Source of the DNA: Tremella fuciformis
Taxonomy: Eukaryota > Basidiomycota > Tremellomycetes > Tremellales > Tremellaceae
Direction: 5' to 3'
DNA: 64,000 nucleotides
NCBI GenBank assembly: GCA_032768795.1
Contig: CP136493.1
Span: forward strand, 1,054,001-1,118,000
Under the pieces are notes generated by a model. The model saw nothing but the letters and a program-made list of their open reading frames with translations. It searched no databases and had not been told where the DNA came from. The position numbers were made by a program, and so were the translations under genes. This document shows, piece by piece, positions 32,585 through 42,600 of this stretch; position 1 is the first letter of the stretch; every line of letters begins with the position of its first letter.

Positions 32585-34059
32585 ATGGCCGAGCTCTCCT
32601 TGCCGCCCGGCCTCCTCGGCCCCTCGGCCCCTCCCAGGCGGCTGGAGAGCCAGACGGGCGGTCACGCAGGAGTGATGGTGGACGAGTCGGGCTCGCTCGT
32701 TCTCAAAGTGAGTCTGTCGTTACTGATCAGCTTTGAGCCAGCACGATCAGCGCTGATGGCAGCCCGCCCTACCACGAGAGATCGCCTTCTACCAGCTGCT
32801 CTCGTCCTCCTATAAGTCCGATCCCATACACCAGCTCAAGCCCTTTGTCCCCCTGTTCTACGGCACGATGAAGATCATCGCCCAGACGACCGACGCGGGG
32901 GCGGTCGTGCCGGTCCCAGGCGCCCAATCTGCCCCAGAGGTGAGAGCAGGCACTGCTCATCGGAGGGCGAGCTGAGACGCAGTCCATCGTGCTGGAGAAC
33001 TTGTCCAACGACTTTACCCACCCCACGATATTCGACGTCAAGCTCGGCAGGGTCTTGTATGACGAAGCAGCCCCGCCGGAGAAGAAGGCGAGGATGGACA
33101 AGGCGGCACGGGCCACCACGTCGCACGAGACGGGTGTCCGCCTCACCGCGGGTCAGACGTGGCATCACCCGACCGAGTCCTACATTGTCACGCCGAAGGC
33201 GTTTGGCAAGTCCATCACTGCCGAGCAGCTCCATCAGGGGATAGCGCGCTTCTTTCCCCTGCCTGGCGATACCATCCTCCCTTTCGAGAGTCTGGCCCCT
33301 CCGACACCGATATCGTCTGTCCCCACATTCAGCCGGAACGTGGAGGCTGCAGATCCTTCCGCTCCAGCTTCGACCACCGACGCTCAAGCTCAAGACGCTG
33401 AGCCTACCCCTGCGACTGCCCCTCCCACCCCCGTCTCGGCGGTTGCTGTTCCAGAGCGGAAAGAGACCGGTGCACAGGAGCCTTCACCAGGCAAAGTCTA
33501 CACTCAGCATGCTGTGCCTGCTGCCGACATTGCCCGACTGCTCGAGATTCTACTTGAGCACCTGGACAAGCTCATCCAGGTGATCGAGAATCTCGAGGCT
33601 CGGTTCGTTGGCATGTCTCTACTAGTCGTTTATGAGTCAGATCCCGCTCGGCTGAAAGACGCCCTGACGCGCTTCGACGAGCGACAAGCCAAATCGGCCG
33701 TACAGGAAGCCGCAGGGCTGCCGTCTCCTCCCGAATCACCCAGTGCTTTCAGCAGGGGCAGCAGTGATGACGAGGGAGACGGAGGGAATGAGGATCGTGG
33801 GCTCAAGAGCGAGATGAGCATGGAGAACATCGACGGGGACGAGGACGACGGTGTCGCGGCCGATGCGAGGCGGAAACGGCGCTGTCCGCCTGTCGTATTG
33901 AAGATGATCGACTTTGCTCATACTCGCCTTGCGCCCGGGGAGGGCCCGGACGAAGGGGTCTTGGCGGGTCTGTATACATTTAGGATACTGCTGGAGGGAA
34001 GACTGGAGGAGGCCAAGGAGGCGGCGGACCAGTCGCCGGCCCTTCGGTCTGCCTATTGA
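32585..34059 (+). CDS. Inositol polyphosphate multikinase (Arg82/IPMK-like)
   Basis: Phosphorylates inositol tris- and tetrakisphosphate on the way to IP5 and IP6; the yeast homologue also acts in arginine gene control. ATG 32585; an intron after SGSLVLK joins to PALPREIAFYQLLSSS, and a second near 32941 joins to SIVLENLSNDFTHP. The family signature PTIFDVKLGRVLYD is complete. Later motifs are SLLVVYE and MIDFAHTRLAPGEGPDEGVLAGL, with the metal-binding Asp. Between them lies an insert of some 75 residues rich in Pro/Ala/Thr (ASTTDAQAQDAEPTPATAPP) and an acidic stretch before the last motif, so the protein is longer than yeast Arg82. Confidence 0.85.
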
Positions 34060-34514
34060 GGCTTTGGTCTCTCTGCATGTTGACGCCTATTTGAACGACC
34101 ACAAGTAATGACTTGATGACCTGTATGCATCTACTCTGTTTATCTGCAGTCGGTGCGTGCCTTCCTATCGAACGCGGTGACTAACCTCTGTCCTGCGACC
34201 CCAGGCCAACGTCCTCCTGAAGCCTCGAGCGAGCTAGGCTGTCATTGATTCTTCGCATGGAGGCCAGCGAGCTCACGACCTGCACAAACACCTTCCATTT
34301 GAGGTACTGCGACGACCTGACAGGCGCCTCGGAACCATATTGCCAGTCCGAGGTCCCCCTCCGAGATCCGAGATCTGGATACGTCATGCCGGCGGTAGAT
34401 TATCTCGACGCGATTCGATCGGAGCCAGGAGATCGATACTGGCGGGGAGCACAGATGTCTACACGGTCTGTTAGGGATGAGATGTTGTGCACGCACTTCG
34501 TTGGCTCACCCAAG
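34060..34514. other. Region upstream of the FAD oxidoreductase core
   Basis: About 450 bp. The frame of the downstream gene is open back to ATG 34257 without a stop, which would add 86 residues of no recognised similarity. It is treated as leader sequence here, but an extended N-terminus is possible. Confidence 0.4.
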
Positions 34515-35847
34515 ATGCCACCTCAGCATGTCGTGATCGTCGGTGGCGGTATCATGGGCCTCTCGACAGCCCACTATCTCATGTCCGATCCGGCGTTCGA
34601 CCCGGACACGACAGTGACGCTCGTCGAGGGCACTGATATTGCAGCGGGGGCTAGTGGCTATGCTGGAGGGTTTTTGGCCAAGGGGGATGACTGGCACACG
34701 CCAGAGACGCGGGGTAGCCCCCTCGCCTACCATCTCGCTTCCGTGCTCATCGCCAGCGCTGTCCGAGCTCAGCTTTGATCTGCACCGCGATCTGGCGACT
34801 TCGGGTGGAGGTGAGAAGAAGTGGGGTTACCGCCCCCTAGACGCATATGTGGGCGCTGCGCACGCCGACTTGAAGAGGCTGACGGCAGACTATAGATGTG
34901 GACCCGGCCTTGCCGTCCATCGCCACAAAGTTCGACTGGGTCCGCGCGACGTCGCTCACGAGCCGAGGCGACACATCGACTGTCGCCCAGCTCATGCCCC
35001 ATCCGTTCTGCCACTTCCTCGTCGACGGCCTGATCCCCCGACCAACATTTACTCTCCTCATCGGGCACGCCACCGCTTTGCGGCGAGACGCAGAAGGCCG
35101 CTTGGCTGCTGTGAATGTCAAACGGGATTTCAAGGGCCTACAAGAAGACATGGAAGTCCCGTGCGACTGCCTCGTCCTTGCCGCCGGTCCGTGGCTTGGA
35201 TCTCTGGCGACTTCGCTCTTGGGAGGGAGATCCAATGAAAACGACGACTCACTCGACATCACTGGTAGCCAGGCGAACTCAATCATTCTTCGGCCGCGTA
35301 ATGGCCAGAGCAAAGGTTTGGGCGCGAATGCGGTGTTTGCGCGTATACAGATGGGAGGTCCGCCGAGTGAGAACGAGCCAGAGGTGTATTGCCGGCCTGA
35401 TGGGACTGTTTACTTGTGAGCGTATCTTGACTGGGCATCAGAATGCTTTCGACTGATCTCACGTAGCTGCGGGACGGCCGGCACGGACCCCTTACCGCCT
35501 ACCGCCAAGGGGGTCAAGACGACCCCTGCCTCCCTGGAGAAGCTCCATGCGGAAAGTCGAGCATTATCGACGATATTCTCCCCAGAATCAGGGGCCGAAA
35601 TCGTCAGTGAGCAGGCTTGCTATTGGCCTAAACCCGCCAGAGGTCGGCCGTCAATAGGGGCGGTGAGAGGTGAGCCGGGTGTTTGGGTAGCGGGCGGGTG
35701 AGTAACCGCTATCGAAAGAACTACTTTGCAGCTGATGACAGGCATGGCGTATGGGGTGTGCTACAAGGTCCCGGCACCGGCAAAGTGTTGTCAGAGATGA
35801 TACTGGGAAAGACGACCAGTGCGGACGTCTCTGCCTTATCGCCATGA
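34515..35847 (+). CDS. FAD-dependent oxidoreductase (DAO family, Tda3-like)
   Basis: Flavoprotein of the D-amino-acid-oxidase-like fold. ATG 34515 is placed directly before the dinucleotide-binding motif (PPQHVVIVGGGIMGLSTAHYL), as usual for the family. Then come LVEGTDIAAGASGYAGGFLA, an intron, a helical region, the second FAD-contact block DCLVLAAGPWLGSLA, and the C-terminal FAD motif (GEPGVWVAGG-HGVWGVLQGPGTGKVLSEM), joined across an intron. Short introns lie near 34720, 34845, 35417 and 35700. Fungal homologues of this type (yeast Tda3) have a role in endosome-related sorting; the substrate is unknown. Confidence 0.75.
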
Positions 35848-35995
35848 CTGGCTGTGGTCCGATACAACTCCCCTTATCCTCTCCCTGTTCTGCTGTGAGA
35901 GCGGTCTGACACGGAACAGACTGATGCATCGTGTGCCGAGCTATGGCAAATAAGAGGAATTCTGACGAAGCTCAGCAGGCAGGAAGTCCGGGCGC

Positions 35996-36847
35996 TCACA
36001 GTATGTCGCCTGGCGGGTGGTAAAAGGTCCCACTGGTTGCGTGACTCATTTGAAGGGCGCTCAATGCGACCCAGAGGGCCAACGGAACCCTCTCCCTGAT
36101 TTGCTGCTGGGCTGAGAGGCGGTCCAATGACCTTTGCACGAATTTCAGCGAGGCGGCACTCCGAGCCAGGTCCAAGTCTCTTTGACTGTGCAATCAGCTC
36201 AGCGTCCGGGTTCCCGCCTGCAGACTCACCGGTCGGCAGTCAGATCCGTGCCAAACGACTGCAGGATCTCTTTTTCGATCGTCAAGGCCGCTTCTGTGCA
36301 GAAGGGATGCTGATTGCCCTGTTCGTCCCTGTACTCACTGAAACGTTGGTGCAGAGTCCCCAGGGCTTCGTAGATATCCACCGCAGTCTGGATAATGTCA
36401 TCAAAAGTGGCGTCGGGATTCGCCTGCAGCGCCTGTGCGGCAGAGTCTATCTGGCAATAGGGTTCATCCAGAGTCTCTGTCCACTGGTTCAGTGGCAGCT
36501 CATTTCTGTAGTAGTCAGAGAGGGCCGCGAGCCCGCGCATGTCAGGTGGTAGACTGGAGGTTGAACGTTCGACGTAAAGTGACTGCCTGGCCTGTGAGAA
36601 GCTGCGCGCCGTGTTGCCGAACTCCACGATGAGGTTTGCATCCACGCTCAGTGGGAAGGTTGTATCCTGTGCTTTACTTCGGCAGGTGGCTATAGTCTCG
36701 AGGAAATCCTCATTCTAGGTGTCAGCCACTCCGTCGTTCAGCATGGCAAAACAGCATTGTGTCACGGCGCACACTGACCATTACGTCCGGGAGGCTGAGC
36801 ATGTGGCGGGACACGGAAGGACGGTATGATTGGTCAGTAGAGGGCAT
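35996..36847 (-). CDS. Tandem tail-anchored family member 1 (unknown function)
   Basis: Three exons: 36847-36779, 36714-36230, 36185-35996, giving 247 residues in a continuous frame. Intron 1 is phase 0 and intron 2 phase 2, as in the other copies. After a short N-terminal exon (MPSTDQSYRPS) comes ATCRSKAQDTTFPLSVD, matching the family CR-x-K-x-x-DP-x-F-x-L block. The middle is helical. The conserved region before intron 2 reads YEALGTLHQRFSEYRDEQGNQHPF...ILQSFGTDL. The C-terminal segment (RVPLALWVALSALQM) is a weaker membrane helix than in the other copies and is followed by some 16 more residues. Function unknown; no domain recognised. Confidence 0.7.
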
Positions 36848-37355
36848 GTTGGATCCAGGAGATGTGGATGTCGTCGTACAAGAGGTATATCAGATCTGTG
36901 CGCTCGACGTATTGTGTAGGGCAAGACAGTCTCGGCTTTCTGGACTTGAGGTCCTCTTATATTCATCGTCGCACGGCTCATCGGCGTAACGACAAAAAGG
37001 GATGAGGACCGATCCTTTGTCACAGAGCGCTGATGAACAATATGTCCCAAACCTCCGGCCTCGCATCTGTTTCGAATGCCCCATGACGTGGCCCACTAAT
37101 AACGCTGCCGGTGCCACGACGGGGAAAGACCTCATGGCGGAGGATCGGCGAAACAGTATCGGAAAATGCATCTGTACAGATAGACTCCAGCCAAGATGCC
37201 AGCGCTTAGAGACGCCGAGCCAGGAAGATTATAGGGGTGGGGTGGCAAATGTAGTGTGGATATGGCACATCGGCTACTGATGGGGATCAGGCACAAGTGA
37301 GAAGATAAAGACCAAGTTAGTGAAGCGGCGCCTCGCCGCGCTGAGTGAGAACAGC

Positions 37356-38212
37356 CTACGTGGGCTTCTTTGTGATGATCTCCAAAGCCACTTTGGCACC
37401 GACAGCGGCACCGGCAACGACACCAGCCCCGAACGCGGTGGTGTATCTGGCCAAGCCATTGACATTAGCAACCTCAGCCTCGCTGATCGCAGTATCATGT
37501 TCAATAACTTCCTCTAAGCGAGTCATGATCGCGTCTTCAAGCCTGGAGACCCTACCTGTTCAGCGACCAGATCCACAGCATGAGCGCTCAAACTCACTCT
37601 GTCCGGGTCAGGTCGCTGTCGAAACTCCAAAGAATGCTCCGCTCAAGCCTCAGGCTTGCAGCTCTATAGAGCGGATGGGCCTCTCCCTTATAGTTGCGGT
37701 ATTTACCCTTGCACGTCTCGATCCACTGGTGAAACATGCTCAATTCTTCGTAGATCTCGGTAGCGGCTTTCAAGTCGTCCGCGTCAGTTGGCTCTGGGAT
37801 CCCATTCAACACCTTTATGACCTTTGAAATGTTAGACAGATGCTTCTCTCCGTTCTCCGCCACGTCGAGGTAATGGTTCCAATATCCCGCGGCTTTTGAC
37901 ATCCTTGAACCGATGGGGCGCAGGGCAGACGGCATCTGAGCCATGATGGTTCCCTCAGGGATCTCCTTATAGTCCTGCGTTAGGTTGTGCGTTGTGGTCA
38001 GCAAGGCTGCGAGTTTGTCGGAAGTGACATTGAGCGGCTTTCTCTTAGTCTTGGCTTTGCCCCAAGAGGCTTCCAGAGTATCGAAGAAGGCCCCTGTCTG
38101 TCCATCAGAGGCGGGTCACAGGAAGTCTCACGCGACGATTTACGGTAGGCCCTGCCAAAGTGACTTCAAATGGCCGAGAGAAACGAGGGTGGAAGCCGTC
38201 AGTGTTAGTCAT
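37356..38212 (-). CDS. Tandem tail-anchored family member 2 (unknown function)
   Basis: Exons 38212-38144, 38097-37608 and 37552-37356 give 251 residues in phase. Exon 1 ends FSRPFEVTLAGPT, very like member 6 (FSQPFEVTLPEPT). Exon 2 starts TGAFFDTLEASWGKAKTK, then LNVTSDKLAALLTTTHN. The conserved block before intron 2 is YEELSMFHQWIETCKGKYRN...LERSILWSFDSDL. Exon 3 ends in a Gly/Ala-rich hydrophobic segment (TTAFGAGVVAGAAVGAKVAL) and a short basic tail (EIITKKPT), typical of tail-anchored proteins. It lacks the CR pair of the N-terminal motif. Unknown function. Confidence 0.72.
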
Positions 38213-39155
38213 TGTTGTTGACATGATGAGTCAGATCCTTCTGGGTCCGTGTTGTCGTATGACGTCAGCAATTGGGCAGGGCAGTCGATAAGATGGGGAC
38301 GTGTAGAGATCCGTGCGTTCGGAAGCGGGACAGGCTTTGCCGTGGTATGAGAGGACAGATTCGAGTGGCAAAAGAGAAGGAGTTGGCCTCGATGGGCGCT
38401 TCTTAAGGCATGTATGGATCGCAGACACGACGAGCCCACGGGGCGAAGGCTACTTTGGCAGATCCCTTGTCTACAAAACTGTGGCGGCGGGAACTCTGTG
38501 GCAGAACTAGGGGGTGGCGAACAGTGTGGCATGAAGCAATGTGGCACAAAACCTAGTGGCAAATGCAAGACATACGTGTGATGCGAGAGTTGAGACAAAC
38601 CGCTCTGGGTCAAGCGGACGCCAGCTCTCATCCGATTTGCGACGCTGTCAAGGAGACAATGAGCACCGTCCCGATAGCAGTCAAGGCCCAAAAGGATGCT
38701 CTGTCACGGCGGGCGCTCTCCTGGATCTCCTGGAGATACTGCTTTGTCATGGCGGAGAGACCTTCCTGCATCTGATCGAACCTGTGCATTCAGCTTAAAA
38801 CAAATCGCCTTCATCCCTGACATCACTTACGCCTCTCGATGCATCTTGCTACCAGAACTTTGGATGATATCGAATTCAATCAGCTCAGCGGCAATGGGGA
38901 AACTTTCGGGGATGGTCCCATCGTCTTGCCGATAGGACAAGAACGCATTGTGTAGCACAGCCAGGGACTCATAGAGATCAGTCCCGGCTCTCTCGATTTC
39001 CTTCTTTGAGCGGCGAGGTCTGTCTCGCAGCACATCCGCGGAAGCTTCTATCTTCTTCATCGTCTCCCTGGAATGTTCGGCCCACTGAAGATAAGTTGTC
39101 TGGTTTCTCACCGAAGAAGAGATTGAAGAAACCGCCGTCCGCAAAAATGTGGGCA

Positions 39156-39160
39156 TGCTC
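39156..39160. repeat. Target site duplication of copia element 1 (left)
   Basis: TGCTC directly before the 5' LTR, repeated at 44854-44858 directly after the 3' LTR. A 5-bp duplication is typical for Ty1/copia integrases. Confidence 0.9.
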
Positions 39161-39324
39161 TGTTGAACAATAGGCCCCGAGGACCCCGAGGACGCCTCAT
39201 AGGGTCAGAATTGCCTCTTGCGGCCAAATGAGTAACCTTATGTAGATGGCTTGGGCAGAGCGACAGCTCATAAGTAGAGAACTGCAGAGATGGACGAATG
39301 CATAGCTCTCATCATTGTGTAACA
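39161..39324 (+). repeat. 5' LTR of copia element 1
   Basis: 164 bp, TG...CA ends, matching 44690-44853 with no difference noticed. Confidence 0.95.
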
Positions 39325-39338
39325 GATTAAAAGTCCCA
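39325..39338 (+). promoter_or_regulatory. Primer-binding site of copia element 1
   Basis: GATTAAAAGTCCCA directly follows the LTR. Its complement, TGGGACTTTTAATC, has the form of a tRNA-Lys(UUU) anticodon arm (5' stem strand, loop CTTTTAA, start of the 3' strand), not a tRNA 3' end. The same start is found in element 2. Confidence 0.6.
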
Positions 39339-39670
39339 AGTCTCAGCCCGAGACTACAGAGAGCATAACGGGCTGTCTATCGAGCCGTCGCCGCTGCCGC
39401 AGACGCTCTAGACACCGCCACAAACCGAGCCGTCGCCGTCTACATCGCCGCGGACGCTCGAGGAAGTTCCTAGCCGTCAGAGAAGGCTAGAGGAAGAACG
39501 AGAACACCTCGTAAGCACACAGGGAGAGCGTCGGGCCTAGTAACAGGCGCTCTATCGCGAAAGTCGTCCCCAGCGAGGTATCGTTCCGCTGACGCACACT
39601 CTGCCGTCATATTTATCAAAATCAGCACCCCCGCGTGCGCACAGACCATCCCTTACATACCTTTATCGCG

Positions 39671-42600
39671 ATGTCAGCCACCAGAGTCAACATCGACGCG
39701 ATCCCAAAGCTCTCGCATGATCCTTCGTCATATGCGCCGTGGCGGGCGGCCGTAGAAGTCGCCCTGCAGCTTGGAGACTGCTGGAATGCAGCCTTGGGCC
39801 TCGATCCCGAGCCAGGGCGTGTCGCAGCTACCGAGCGTCGCACTCGAGCAGGATCCGTCATGCCGACGGGATCCGAGGCTGGCGCGTTCAGCAGCGAGGA
39901 TAAGAAGGACTGGGAGAGGTGGCAAGCCCGAGAGAGCAGGGCACAGGCGATGTTGAAGGGAACGGTCTCGGAAGCCGTTCGGCTCGACATTGAAGACCTA
40001 CTCGCTGCAGCCGATATGTGGCTGTATTGCGACAAAATGCACGAGGCCGACCTCCTGGAGAATCAGCGCATTGTTCATGCCCGCCTGTGGACTCTAGACC
40101 TGCGAGGGGACGCCTCTGCGGACGAAATGAGCGCTCACGTCGAGACGTTCTCCAAGGCGATTTCGGACGGCAAGCGCGTCGGGATCGTCCTGAGCGACAC
40201 CGAGCGCGCTCAGAGATTCCTTGCCACGATCCTTGACCCCGCCTTCAACATTGTGAGGGCTGAATTGGCCCCCATCGCCAAGGACAAGCAGTCCTGGGCC
40301 GTCGTGCTCTCGAAATACACCACCGAGATCGCGCGACGAAGGGCTAGGCCGCCTCAAGGCCGTCAAGGTAACGGTGGTGGCAAACCGCTCGCGATGGCTG
40401 TCGAGCGTCGCCCTCGGTTCGAGAGAGACAAGGCCAATGACGAGTGTCGACATTGCGGCAAGAAAGGTCATTGGGAGCGTGATTGCCGCAAGAAGGCTGC
40501 AGAACTGCAGCGCGGCGGCCTGCAGGGCCGCGGCGGACGCTCTGCTCGGCAGAGAGGCGGCCGAGGTGAACGCAAGGGCGTTCAAGACCGTCAGGACGTC
40601 GTCGCCGCAGCCGACAAGAGGATCACGATTCCTCCTAAGGCCGACTCGGGACTGCTCGCTGCAGCCCTGGAAGTTGACATGGATCCGTGGGCCGGTTTGA
40701 CTGTTGCCGCCACCGAATGGGCCGAGCTCGATGATGATAGCGACGATCGCATCGTCTTTCCTGACCAGCTCGACAACCCGTGGTTCGAGGATGGGTCTGC
40801 AGAGGCCAGTAATGACGCCCTGTTCACCGCAGACACTCTGCAGGTCGAGTCAGAGGCCGTCGAGCCCGTTTGGGTGCTCGACAGCGGAGCTACCGACCAC
40901 TTGACACCGCACAGGTCGATCCTAAAACGCGTCCGCCGTCTCGAGACGCCCCGAGTCTTTGGGCTAGCCAGCGACACCGGCACAATGCAGGCCATCGAAG
41001 TAGGCGAGATAGATCTTGTCCTGTCGTCTGGGCAACGCCTCACGCTCCGAGACGTCTACCACGTCCCGACAGCTCGAATCAGCCTCTGCTCCCTGTCAAG
41101 GCTGCTGCGATGGGGCTGGCGGGCGGATCTCAAGGGTGACGGCGGAACGCTTGAGCGACGGCAGGAAAGGCTAGCTCTGCGAAAGAAAGGCTCGCTTTGG
41201 ACCGTGCGACTCGGCAGGACGCATCCTACGATCCTGCTTGCAACCGCAGTCGACGCTAGATCACCGCTCGAGGCTGAACATCAGCGTCTCGGTCATATAG
41301 GCATCGAGCGTCTGAAAGAGCTGGGTAGGAAAGACCTACTTACCGAGCCCTGGCGAGTCTATAAAGACGATCCGTTCGTTACCGCTGCATGCGAGGTGTG
41401 CGCTCGCACCAAAATTACCAGGCCGCCGAAGGCCGGTGACGCCCCGCTGCTCAGAGGCGGCGGCGACGGTGTCGGCGTTGATGTCGACATTACCGGGCCA
41501 TTCGAGACGTCCGTTGACGGATGCGAGAACATGCTCGTGGCTATCGAGCGCTCGAGCAAGATCCTTGGCGTGGTCCCGATAGGCCGGAAGTCAGAGGCGT
41601 TCAACGCCTTGCAGCAGTTCGTAGCCAAGATCGAGCGGCAGCTCGGAGATCGCGTCCGAGTCATTCGCAGCGACGGCGGAGGCGAGTTTGATAGCCTGGA
41701 AGCCCGAGCGTTCTATCAGTCAGCCGGTATTCAACATTACATGACGCCTAGGTACACGCCCGAGCTCAACGGGGCGGCTGAACGAACGATACGCACCGTC
41801 AAAGACATGATAGCCGCCATGCTGGCCGATAGCCGCTTGCCTCATTCCTACTGGTCTTTCGCAGCCCGTTACGCCGCAGTAATCATCATGAAGCTGTCTG
41901 TGTCAGCCAGGACGGGCTTATCGGCTTGGAGCGCGCTTACAGGGCGGGAGAGAGGCCTAGATTCCGTCCTGCGATTCGGGCAAAGGTGTCATGCGCAGAT
42001 CCCGTCTCAGATTCGCCGCAAGGCGTCGTTTACGATAGAGCGCGGCGAGGCGTGTCGGATACTCGGTCAGAGTGAGACCCAGAGCGGATGGATTGTGCAG
42101 CTTGACGCCACGGGCGAGATTGCCCATCGAAGAGACGTCAAAGTGCTTGAGATGTCGGAGGACGATGAGGCCGATGTCGGTCACGTGACCCAAAGCGACC
42201 AAGCACAGCTCATACCGGTTGGATCGATGGGAGGCAAGATCGCAAGTCATTCAAGCCAGGATGATGATAGAGACGATCTGGAGGTACCTGGAGATCAGCC
42301 TGAGCCGGGGCAAGCTCAGAAAAATGTCGCTGGAGTAGAGATCTCAGAGGAAGAGCTCACAATCAACGATCCCGCAGTTGCCGTGTCCAACACACCCGAG
42401 CAGCCTCGGGTCCCCCGTCCATCCCGTCTTCCTGTAGCCACCAATCGTTCCAGGATTCCCGTTGCCGACAGGTGGACGTATGTACCAGTCGTCGAGACCC
42501 CGCCGGCACCTCCCGTGGCCGCCAATACCGTCGGACGGCCCGTCCGCGAGAAGAAAGCGCCCGCAAAGTTCGGTGCGATCGTTGAGCGGCTGCATAGCCC

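Noticed and set aside
34257..34514. In-frame N-terminal extension of the FAD oxidoreductase
   Set aside because: The dinucleotide-binding motif normally lies at the very start in this family, and the extension has no similarity to anything recognised.
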